Positions 30,343 to 37,802 of a stretch of DNA of 37,824 bases are shown piece by piece. The notes under the pieces were generated by a model. It was not told the DNA's origin. It saw only the letters and a list, made by a program, of their open reading frames with translations, and searched no databases. The stretch is taken from positions 1 to 37,824 of IMG/VR virus record IMGVR_UViG_3300049841_000065; one strand, written 5' to 3'. Within the stretch, counting starts at the first letter, position 1; every line of letters begins with the position of its first letter. Position numbers and translations under genes: made by a program. This DNA is from a virus.

Positions 30343-33230
30343 TTTCGTGGCCCCACAATGATGGTTCGCTGGTAATTCGACACGCGCCCCACGCGCTCGA
30401 TGTTGTTAGGTAGCGTGGCGCCATCCGACACCAGCGGCGCATATCCCGTGAAACTCAGCGACCCAGCGCCCGGTGTAATGGTGATGGGCAGAAACACGCT
30501 GGGCGCGTAGCCCGTGAGGCCCAGCGCGCCCGCGCCGGGCTCAATCGCGGTTTTCTGCGTGACCGTGGGCTGGTAGCCCGTGAGACTCAGCGCCGCAGCT
30601 GCCGGCCGGATGGTGTCCTCGCGCAGCAGCGTGGGCTGGTAGCCGACCAGGCCCAGGGTGCCCGCGGCCGGCACGATGGTGGTATTGCCCGGGCTGTTTA
30701 TCGTCACCGTGGGCGCGTAGCCCGTCAGTGACAGCGCACTCGAGGCAGGGCGGATGGTGTCCTGGCGCAGCAGCGTGGGCGCGTAGCCGGTCAGGCTCAG
30801 GGCGCCAGGCGCCGGCGTGATGGTGCCCGCACCGCCCACCGTGACCGTGGGCGCGTAGCCCGTCAGTGACAGGAATCCAGGCGCCGGCGCGTCCAGCGTC
30901 AGGGATAGCCCTGGCTGGTAACCCGTGAGGCCCAGTGAACCGGCGGCCGGCACCAGGCCGCCCACTGCCAGCTTGTATGTGACCGCCAGCAAACCCCAGG
31001 CGCCGGACTGGTTCGTGGTCCAGGACGGGTTTTGCGTGGCCTGGCTGCTCAGCACCTTATAGGCGCCACCACCTGCTTGCTGGCCTGCGCCGCTGGGCTC
31101 TATCCAGGTTGGCCCCAGGTAACCGGATGGCGGGCTGACTGGCGCCTGGTTTAGGCCCGACCATTCACCCCAAACGGTGGCGATGATTTCATCGTTTTGG
31201 GTAGTGGACCCTGTGGTGGCGTTGGGCGTGGTGCTGTTGCTGCCATCGCTCGCATTAGTCGCCGTCTGGTCCACCGGGCTGGCCGCGAAGGCCACAAATT
31301 CATCCGCGCCCGCGGATATGTACCAGTTACCCGGCCTGGACGTGCCGTTGATAGTTACCGTCTTGCCGCCGGCTGGCACGTTCGTCGCGCGCCACAATTC
31401 GATCATGCTCAAATTGCCAGGGTTGACGTTGTCCACCCTGCTGGCGTCCTTGACCGCGGCCACGCCGTTAACATCTACGCCCGTGATGTCATTGGCCACG
31501 CTGGACCAGTAGGAAATACCCACCAGCACCGTGCCGCCCGCCGTGAAATTCGCGGGCATATCAAACGCAAACGGAACGTTAGATGCGTTGACCTGCTTTA
31601 GGCCGCTGGACTGCACCAGCCAAATGGTGGGCGCGACCGTGGGCGCGTAGCCCGTTAGGCCCAGCGTGCCCGCGGCCGGCGTGATGGTGGTATTGCCAGG
31701 CCCGCCGACCGTGACCGTGGGCGCATAGCCTGTGAGGCTCAGCGCACCGGCGGCCGGCCGGATGGTGTCCTGGCGCAGCAGCGTGGGCTGGTAGCCCGTC
31801 AGCGACAGCGTGCCCGCGGTGGGTTGCCGGACGGCCTGCTGTATGACCGTAGGCTGCGCACCAGTCAGCGACAGCGCCGCCGCAGCGGGCGCCACAACCT
31901 GCGTTATGGTGACCGTGGGCTGGTAGCCCGTCAGGGACAGCGCACCGGCGGCGGGCGTGATGCTGTCCTGGCGCAGCAGCGTGGGCTGGTAGCCCGTCAG
32001 CGATAGCGCACCGGCGGCCGGCGTGATGGTGGTATTGCCAGGCCCGCCGACCGTGACCGTGGGCGCATAGCCTGTGAGGCTCAGCGCACCGGCGGCCGGC
32101 CGGATGGTGTCCTGGCGCAGCAGCGTGGGCGCGTAGCCGGCCAGGGACAGCGTGCCAGCGGTGGGTTGCCGGACGGCCTGCTGTATGACCGTAGGCTGCG
32201 CACCAGTCAGCGACAGCGCCGCCGCAGCGGGCGCCACAACCTGCGTTATGGTGACCGTGGGCGCGTAGCCCGTCAGCGCCAGGGCCGCCGCGCCGGCTGC
32301 AATAAAGTTTGACCGCAGCACGCTGGGCGCGTAGCCGGTCAGGGACAGCGTGCCCGCGGCCGGCGCCGGATCGCCACCGGCCGCCGTGTCAATGTCGCCT
32401 ATGTAGCTATCACCGACCCACGATCGATCGGAACCGATGACGAAACCATTGCCGGAAAATGCCACGCCCACCGTGACCGTGGGCGCATAGCCTGTCAATC
32501 CTAACGCGCCGGCGGCCGGAATAATCAGGGCATCCGCTGCCTTGATTTCCAGCGCCACCCCGTAGGTTTTGCTGAGGTTGTAGGTGTCGGTGGAAGATGG
32601 CGCCAGCACGTCATCCCACAAAATGGTTTGCGTGGTGCTGTTCGCGCGCACTTCATCGGTATATCCGTAATATTGGATTTCGTTGCGCGTTAGCAGCGAA
32701 GTCCAGCCGGTGCCGATGGTCTGGTAAACATCCAGCGTGGTGTTGCAGGTGCCCACAATCGCCGCGATAACTTGCGACGTGAGAGCCGGCGCCGCTGACA
32801 ATGAAGGCGACCAGGAACCGTCGCCAGGTCCCGCGTTATCGCCCAGCGTGCCGCCTACAGGGCTTGCGGTATCGTAGCCCGTGAAACTAAGGACGTGACC
32901 GCCCACCCGTTCGAAGTCAGCGTCACCGGCGGCCTTTGTAAAAGTCACCGTCATGGACGCGCCGGTGGTCACGGGCGCCGTAAACACAACCAGGCCGCTG
33001 CCGTAGTTGTCGCTCGCGCTGTGCGCCTCGCACCGCTGGGTCCACGTCAGCGCCGTGCCGCTGTTCGACATGGTGCCGTTTTGCGGGTTGTAGGTGCTGG
33101 TGGCGGTGCGCATCACCTGCACCACCACCACTAGCAGGCAATTGTTAGGCGGTGTGAAACTGCCACTAGTCCACGCGCCAGCCGGCGCGCCGCTTATGCT
33201 GTTAGCTTCGTTGACGCGATTTAGCGGCAT
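30339..33230 (-). CDS. 963-aa protein with twenty 22-residue repeats
   Basis: Three parts. Residues 1-240 form a beta-sandwich-like domain. Next come about 12 units of a 22-residue repeat (consensus P-A-A-G-A-L-S-L-T-G-Y-x-P-T-V, some with a four-residue insert). A second beta-rich domain (about 520-715) follows, then eight more repeats. The repeated strand-turn pattern suggests a fibre or beta-solenoid. Two blocks of five repeats are near-identical at the DNA level with a 342-bp offset. It is probably a tail fibre or head fibre with adhesive function. Confidence 0.65.
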   Translation of the reverse strand: MPLNRVNEANSISGAPAGAWTSGSFTPPNNCLLVVVVQVMRTATSTYNPQNGTMSNSGTALTWTQRCEAHSASDNYGSGLVVFTAPVTTGASMTVTFTKAAGDADFERVGGHVLSFTGYDTASPVGGTLGDNAGPGDGSWSPSLSAAPALTSQVIAAIVGTCNTTLDVYQTIGTGWTSLLTRNEIQYYGYTDEVRANSTTQTILWDDVLAPSSTDTYNLSKTYGVALEIKAADALIIPAAGALGLTGYAPTVTVGVAFSGNGFVIGSDRSWVGDSYIGDIDTAAGGDPAPAAGTLSLTGYAPSVLRSNFIAAGAAALALTGYAPTVTITQVVAPAAAALSLTGAQPTVIQQAVRQPTAGTLSLAGYAPTLLRQDTIRPAAGALSLTGYAPTVTVGGPGNTTITPAAGALSLTGYQPTLLRQDSITPAAGALSLTGYQPTVTITQVVAPAAAALSLTGAQPTVIQQAVRQPTAGTLSLTGYQPTLLRQDTIRPAAGALSLTGYAPTVTVGGPGNTTITPAAGTLGLTGYAPTVAPTIWLVQSSGLKQVNASNVPFAFDMPANFTAGGTVLVGISYWSSVANDITGVDVNGVAAVKDASRVDNVNPGNLSMIELWRATNVPAGGKTVTINGTSRPGNWYISAGADEFVAFAASPVDQTATNASDGSNSTTPNATTGSTTQNDEIIATVWGEWSGLNQAPVSPPSGYLGPTWIEPSGAGQQAGGGAYKVLSSQATQNPSWTTNQSGAWGLLAVTYKLAVGGLVPAAGSLGLTGYQPGLSLTLDAPAPGFLSLTGYAPTVTVGGAGTITPAPGALSLTGYAPTLLRQDTIRPASSALSLTGYAPTVTINSPGNTTIVPAAGTLGLVGYQPTLLREDTIRPAAAALSLTGYQPTVTQKTAIEPGAGALGLTGYAPSVFLPITITPGAGSLSFTGYAPLVSDGATLPNNIERVGRVSNYQRTIIVGPRK
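31681..31920 (-). repeat. First copy of a 342-bp-offset segmental duplication
   Basis: This segment reappears at 32023-32262 with few changes, for example a GGCTGGTAGCC/GGCGCGTAGCC difference. The offset of 342 bp equals 114 codons, or five repeat units, so the frame is kept. It indicates recent duplication or recombination within the repeat array. Confidence 0.8.
32023..32262 (-). repeat. Second copy of the 342-bp-offset segmental duplication
   Basis: Partner of 31681-31920 in the 22-residue repeat gene. Confidence 0.8.
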
Positions 33231-33232
33231 GG

Positions 33233-33922
33233 CTACTGCTCAAACGCGCCCAGAAACACAATGGCGCCCTCGTTTCCGGTCGGCGTCCAGTCAATGCTGT
33301 AGGTACCTTTCAGCGGCGCCGCTTTCCACGCGCACGCCATTTGGATATATGACGCGCCTGGCCGATTGACCGCGGCGAACTTTGTCCAGCCCGCCGGTGG
33401 GTTGGCGTCATGCTCACCGGTGGCGCCATCGCCGCCCCAAATACTCACCAACAGCGCCGGCCTGTCGGTGCTGACATTGCCGCTGCTGTACGGCACACCA
33501 GCGCCCGCTGCCTGGCGCAATACCAGCGATGAACTGTGCAGCCGTGTTGCGCCCTTGATTTCGCACGCCATGAAGGTGGTTTCATCCGTGGGCGTGGATA
33601 TGTTGGTGAACCTAACGCCGTGCCCGCTGCCGCCGCTTGCGATGCGATAAGCATAAATGCGCGGCCCGTATGGGTCCCACTGCCCGCCGTAATACCCATC
33701 CTGGTCATAAACGGCAGCGCCCACCGCGTTGCCCTTGTCATCAGTCGGGGCGTTCCAGGCGGTGCGGTTCATCCACTGCGCCAGCAACATCATGGACCCG
33801 CTGGCCTGCGTGTTTAGGCTCAGCGTCACCGGGTCGGTGCTGTCGCCGGTGTTGTTGAAAACGTGAGCTTCGGCACCGAAAATTGGCAGCGGCTGGTCTC
33901 GGTAGATAATGTCTAAGCCCAT
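33233..33922 (-). CDS. Virion-type jelly-roll protein
   Basis: 229 aa. A compact beta pattern with several W, Y and G residues (VFNNTGDSTDPVTLSLNTQ; WDPYGPRIYAYRIASGG; WTKFAAVNRPGAS). The N-terminal domain of the adjacent 963-aa protein has similar phrases, so the two may be related or interact. ATG 33922 has AAGGG upstream. Probable adhesin or fibre component, family unknown. Confidence 0.55.
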   Translation of the reverse strand: MGLDIIYRDQPLPIFGAEAHVFNNTGDSTDPVTLSLNTQASGSMMLLAQWMNRTAWNAPTDDKGNAVGAAVYDQDGYYGGQWDPYGPRIYAYRIASGGSGHGVRFTNISTPTDETTFMACEIKGATRLHSSSLVLRQAAGAGVPYSSGNVSTDRPALLVSIWGGDGATGEHDANPPAGWTKFAAVNRPGASYIQMACAWKAAPLKGTYSIDWTPTGNEGAIVFLGAFEQ

Positions 33923-33940
33923 GCCACTGCCCTTCCGTTG

Positions 33941-34234
33941 TTAGTTCACCCCCAGCCCTTGCCAGGCTGTATTTCCGTGGGCCGGTGGGCCGCCCTTCAT
34001 GTCCCTGACGCCATATTTGTACAAAAGTTTGTAAAAGTCGGTCCGGTTTCGGCCGGCGATTCTCGCCGCCAGCGACACATTGCCGCCGCAGTCCTGCATC
34101 AGCTGCGCCAGGTAGGTGTGGCCCGCCTGGTGCAGGTGCTGCGTGAAAGTCAGCCGCTGCACGGTACCGCTGCGGACTGGGTCGGCGCACTCGCCCACCA
34201 CTTGACCGGCAGCGTTGTTACCTTGCGCCATTGC
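33941..34234 (-). CDS. Fis-type helix-turn-helix protein
   Basis: 97 aa from ATG 34234. The central segment LAQLMQDCGGNVSLAARIAGRNRTDFYKLLYKYGV (in pieces, about residues 41-75) is the Fis/NtrC C-terminal HTH: hydrophobic helix, G-G-N-V, A-A, R-x-x-F-Y-K-L-L. No receiver or ATPase domain precedes it. AGGGG upstream supports this start; GTG 34270 is longer. Overlap with the secreted protein gene is 85 nt. It ends C-TAA-C. It may regulate late or host genes. Confidence 0.7.
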   Translation of the reverse strand, partial: AMAQGNNAAGQVVGECADPVRSGTVQRLTFTQHLHQAGHTYLAQLMQDCGGNVSLAARIAGRNRTDFYKLLYKYGVRDMKGGPPAHGNTAWQGLGVN

Positions 34235-34755
34235 TTGCCCCTGTACGTGAATGTAGGCGCCCCCTGGCACTCTAGGCCGATTGGGACAAAGCCCAGCATG
34301 GTGGTGCCACGCTGGCCTGTGGCGGTCACTGAAACCACGGGCGCCATGTTGATACCGATAACAACCGCCACCACCACATTGGTGGGCGGATTAGGCGCCA
34401 CCGCGCCAAAGGTCTTGCAGCCTTCCGCGGACCAGGCGCTGACCTGGCCGGCGGTGTCTCGGGTGCGAACCTGGAAACATGCCTGGCCGCCGGTAGCCGG
34501 TACCGTGCCCGCCAGCGTGCCGCCCGTGGCGCCGGCTGGCAGCGTGATGCCGGCAAACTGCGTGCAGGTGGTGCTGGCTGGCGCGCCGGTGGCCGTCCAG
34601 CGACTGCATTGCACGTCATAACCGGCAATTTCGCTGGCAGACAGCGCGCTGCCGTCCACCCTGGTGGTGGGCGGTGTGAACGTCAGTTGACCCGTGGCGG
34701 CCGCGGCCAGTTGCGCGCCAAACAGGGCGGCCAGCGTTAGGGTTTTTTTCATCAT
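34150..34755 (-). CDS. Secreted or periplasmic protein with signal peptide
   Basis: 201 aa. Clear signal peptide: MMKK, a hydrophobic core (TLAALFGAQLAA) and an A-A-A cleavage region near residue 20. The mature part is beta-rich with cysteines (VQCSRW, CTQF, CFQVRTRD) and fibronectin-like phrases. It is an unusual gene within a tail cluster and might be a moron or lysogenic-conversion protein (inference). Confidence 0.65.
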   Translation of the reverse strand: MMKKTLTLAALFGAQLAAAATGQLTFTPPTTRVDGSALSASEIAGYDVQCSRWTATGAPASTTCTQFAGITLPAGATGGTLAGTVPATGGQACFQVRTRDTAGQVSAWSAEGCKTFGAVAPNPPTNVVVAVVIGINMAPVVSVTATGQRGTTMLGFVPIGLECQGAPTFTYRGKQWRKVTTLPVKWWASAPTQSAAVPCSG

Positions 34756-35741
34756 TAGAGCAGTTCCACGGTGGCCGTTTCGACCACCAATTGATTAGCT
34801 ACGTTCGATACGCTAAACGTGACAGTTACCGCCAGCACCCGGTCGCCAGCATCGGAGTCCACCGCGGCGCTGCCGCTGTAGGCTGTTTGCGTTTCCTGCG
34901 CTGCCGTGTTCACGCCGAACATATCACCGATGCCCGTGCCGGGGTTTGTGGGTGCTATAGTTACATCGACTATTTGCGCGAGGCCGTTCAGGCTCTGGTC
35001 GTTGTTAGCCTGGGCCACAAGGTCAAAATCCAGCCACCACGCATGCCTGTTAGCACTCGCCACCGCTGCTGCGGACACGTCGGACAGCATCGTGGTGCCG
35101 CCATAGGTAATGGCAATTGTCACCGTGGGCGTGCCGCTGTTTAGCAGCATGTTGCCGCCCAGGCGCACGCGCAGGGTGCGGCCGGCCAAAAACAGGCCGT
35201 TAGGTATCGTCACGCCGCTGCCGGATTTATTCAGCGCGTGAATGGCGGACGCGGTGGTGTCGGTGGTCTCCGCGGCGGTGGTCTTGTAAATGACAATAGG
35301 GCCCTGGGTCCGCACAAGGCGCAGGTCGGTGATTTCGTTCGAATTAATGGCCGTGTCATTGGCCGCGACATACACCACCGCCAGGACCACATCGTTAGCA
35401 CTGCGCGCCGGCGGTTTCGGTGATGCCGCCGCGGTGCCAGTCCTTATCTGCTTGGCGCCCGTGGAGTCCACCACGATTAAGTCCAGCCGCGGGTTGGACC
35501 CGTTGGCCGTGGTCACCGTCACGTTGCCGGCGGTGACCGGTTTCAATACGCCGTTAGTTAGCACCGCGCCTTTGGACACGGCCACCGTCATATCAGGCGT
35601 GCCCTGCGCCGTGACCGCGCAGCCGGCCAGGACACAGTCCACGCCATTGATGCCCGCCACCAGGGCGTCCAGGTATTCCTGGAACAGGATGCTTTGCAGG
35701 TTGCTAGCACCCTCGCCCTTGTCGGGTATGGTCCACGGCAT
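34755..35741 (-). CDS. Baseplate- or fibre-type structural protein
   Basis: 328 aa. The N-terminal half resembles phage proteins with a D-Q-x-L-S pattern and a phrase SNPRLDLIVVDSTG, typical of baseplate or fibre-base domains. A beta jelly-roll-like C-terminal half follows. No catalytic motif. It begins the structural genes after the hypothetical at 35751. Confidence 0.55.
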   Translation of the reverse strand: MPWTIPDKGEGASNLQSILFQEYLDALVAGINGVDCVLAGCAVTAQGTPDMTVAVSKGAVLTNGVLKPVTAGNVTVTTANGSNPRLDLIVVDSTGAKQIRTGTAAASPKPPARSANDVVLAVVYVAANDTAINSNEITDLRLVRTQGPIVIYKTTAAETTDTTASAIHALNKSGSGVTIPNGLFLAGRTLRVRLGGNMLLNSGTPTVTIAITYGGTTMLSDVSAAAVASANRHAWWLDFDLVAQANNDQSLNGLAQIVDVTIAPTNPGTGIGDMFGVNTAAQETQTAYSGSAAVDSDAGDRVLAVTVTFSVSNVANQLVVETATVELL

Positions 35742-35750
35742 GGCTGGCGG

Positions 35751-36218
35751 TCAGGTCAGCGTGAAAAAGCCATTCGCGGCGTTGGGCGTGATGGTCAGAA
35801 TGTTACCGATGGTGACCGTAAAGGCCGCGGTGGACAGCGTCACGCCGCACAGAATTTTCCCCGCGCCGGCGCCGGTGCTGTTGCGGATAAACGCATATTT
35901 GATGTTGTTCAGCGCGCTGTTACTCGCCGTGAACGCCAGGCCCACCGTGGACTGCGCGAACTTTTGCGCTTTCGCGGACACACTCGACCAGGTGCCAGTG
36001 GCTGGCAACAGGTTGCGCCCGTTGGCCACGTAACCGCCGCGCGCGGAGATTTCGCCGCCGATGCTCGCCCAGGTGCTGCGCGTGGACAGCGCCAGCAGCG
36101 CCGCCGATGCGGACGCGCGGCAAAGCATCATTTTGAACGTATCCACGCCCAGCTTGATGGTGCCATTGCCAATGTATTTTTTGGCCTTGCCAAATATTTT
36201 CCAGGTACCTGCTGCCAT
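35751..36218 (-). CDS. Virion-type hypothetical protein
   Basis: 155 aa, starting with GTWKIFGKAKKYIGNGTIKLGVDTFKMMLC in segments, then A-, S- and T-rich strands. Similar proteins occur near phage tail fibre genes. AGAGGA precedes ATG 36218. Function unknown. Confidence 0.55.
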   Translation of the reverse strand: MAAGTWKIFGKAKKYIGNGTIKLGVDTFKMMLCRASASAALLALSTRSTWASIGGEISARGGYVANGRNLLPATGTWSSVSAKAQKFAQSTVGLAFTASNSALNNIKYAFIRNSTGAGAGKILCGVTLSTAAFTVTIGNILTITPNAANGFFTLT

Positions 36219-36221
36219 TGT

Positions 36222-37697
36222 CTAATCCTCTGAAATTTCCGCGCCGCTGCGCAGTATGTGGTTTATGAGTCCGTCGCCGTAAACTTCCAACTCGATTTCG
36301 TCGCCCAAGTATTTCACCAGGTCCATAAATTCCTGCGCCTGGCACGCCATCCACGGATGACACTGGAAAATGCGCCCGCCCGCGGTGACATTGACCACCA
36401 GGGCGTCATCATTTTCCGGCTGCGCGTAGGCGTGATGCGCCGCGGTGTTTTTCTCGCGGCCATCCACCTGGCTGTAAATGTCGGCCTGGTCCCGTAGGCA
36501 GGAATCAAACCCGAACAGGTGGAACCGCTTAAAACCTAACATGCGCAGCAGCGGAATGGCCCGCAGCATCACCGTGCTGCCGCCTGGCACAGTGTACCAA
36601 ACCGGAAAGGTGGCCATAAGGTCGTCGCGGATATACTCCGCGCCGGTGTGCCACAGGTAAGTCCTGTCCTTGGGCAGCCCTTCCAACACGGACGGGTCCA
36701 CCTGGCTGGCAATCAAATATTTGCAATCGTCAATAACGGGCTTGGTAAACCGCGCATTGAAGGGCCGCGCATCCACCACCACCTGCGCGCTGGGCTTCAT
36801 GCCCTGGTCCAGGGCCCAGTTATAAGTCCCGTTCAGCGTGATCAGCTTCACCCCTTCCTGGCGCAGCTGCTTGATGGTGTCCACGTAGTCCGCGAGACTG
36901 GGCCCGCCGGCCAAAATCATCACGTCCACATCGTTGGGCATGTGCGGCTCCGCCTGCATCCACCCGCCGGCGATGTTGGCGCGCACGTTGGCCAGAATGG
37001 TGGCTTCCTCTACGTTCAGCGTGCCCGCGGCCACTATGTCCTTGCCAGCGGCCCAGGCGGTCACGTAGAACAGGCAATGGGTGCCCGCGTCATGCGAAAA
37101 ATGCACCAGGCAGTCCAGGGCCTGCAGCTTTTGCAGCCACCAGGCAAAGGGCTGCACTGTTAGGTGCAGCGTTTCGCCAATCAGGGCGCCCAGGTGGTCG
37201 GGCTCGCAGCTGATTTGCAAAAAAAGATGCTGGGCCGCTTTCAGCATGTTGCGCAGCACCCGGTCCACGTCCGCCGTGGGGATATGTTCCAGCACATCGG
37301 TGCAGAAACCATATTCCGCCACCACCGGGCACGGGTCTGTTAGGTCATGCTGCGTGAATTTCAGCATGTGCGCCTGGGTGGTCAGCGCGTTTTTTATGTC
37401 CGGGTCCAGGCAGTTGGCCGTGAAGTCCAGCATTTCCACCTTGAGCCCACCGAACAGCGCGAGACCTAACGCGCCGCGGCCCGTGCCGGTGCCAAAGTCA
37501 ATAACCGTCGCCCCTGGTTTCGGGCGCGCGATGCCCAGGAAAACCTGCGCCACATGCTCACCGGGCGCCACCTGGCGATATTCCGGCCGTTCCCACATAG
37601 CCGCGTACTTTTCCACTTCCGTTTTTGGCTTCGGTGGAATCGGTGTAATGGTGACAGTGGGCTGCGCGCCGACAAAGCCGGCAATTCCGCTGGTCAT
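36222..37697 (-). CDS. Methyltransferase fused to DUF115-type domain
   Basis: 491 aa. Residues 1-20 include one degenerate unit of the 22-residue repeat (VGAQPTVTITP). Residues about 30-230 are a class I SAM methyltransferase: VIDFGTGTGRG at 65-75, an acidic D91, and DVLEHIP at 134-140. From about 258 a DUF115/Maf-like domain follows (ILAGGPSLADYV, ITLNGTYNWALDQGMKPSAQVVVDARP, LFGFDSCL), related to proteins that act on sialic- or pseudaminic-acid-type sugars. It may modify a surface or virion glycan. It is the first late gene, 16 nt after the tRNA, with AGGTT before ATG 37697. Confidence 0.75.
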   Translation of the reverse strand: MTSGIAGFVGAQPTVTITPIPPKPKTEVEKYAAMWERPEYRQVAPGEHVAQVFLGIARPKPGATVIDFGTGTGRGALGLALFGGLKVEMLDFTANCLDPDIKNALTTQAHMLKFTQHDLTDPCPVVAEYGFCTDVLEHIPTADVDRVLRNMLKAAQHLFLQISCEPDHLGALIGETLHLTVQPFAWWLQKLQALDCLVHFSHDAGTHCLFYVTAWAAGKDIVAAGTLNVEEATILANVRANIAGGWMQAEPHMPNDVDVMILAGGPSLADYVDTIKQLRQEGVKLITLNGTYNWALDQGMKPSAQVVVDARPFNARFTKPVIDDCKYLIASQVDPSVLEGLPKDRTYLWHTGAEYIRDDLMATFPVWYTVPGGSTVMLRAIPLLRMLGFKRFHLFGFDSCLRDQADIYSQVDGREKNTAAHHAYAQPENDDALVVNVTAGGRIFQCHPWMACQAQEFMDLVKYLGDEIELEVYGDGLINHILRSGAEISED

Positions 37698-37802
37698 GGT
37701 CTAACCTGTTAGGTGGTAGCGGCGGCCCGAATCGAACGGGCAAATCCTGTGAATGAAACAGGCAGTTTTCCGTTAGCTTACGCCGCAAAAGAAAAAGGGC
37801 CG
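37677..37802. repeat. Right copy of terminal direct repeat (circular overlap)
   Basis: Exact copy of bases 1-126, including a second copy of the tRNA at 37714-37787. In a circular map the two copies are one locus, which gives a genome of about 37,676 bp. Confidence 0.9.
37714..37787 (-). tRNA. tRNA with CAT anticodon, second copy in the overlap
   Basis: Same sequence as 38-111, carried by the right terminal repeat. It is the same locus in the circular genome and should be counted once. Confidence 0.85.

Noticed and set aside
30400-32530. CRISPR array or diversity-generating retroelement in the repeat genes
   Set aside because: The repeats are in-frame, degenerate at DNA level and lack unique spacers. 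No reverse transcriptase or template repeat is present.
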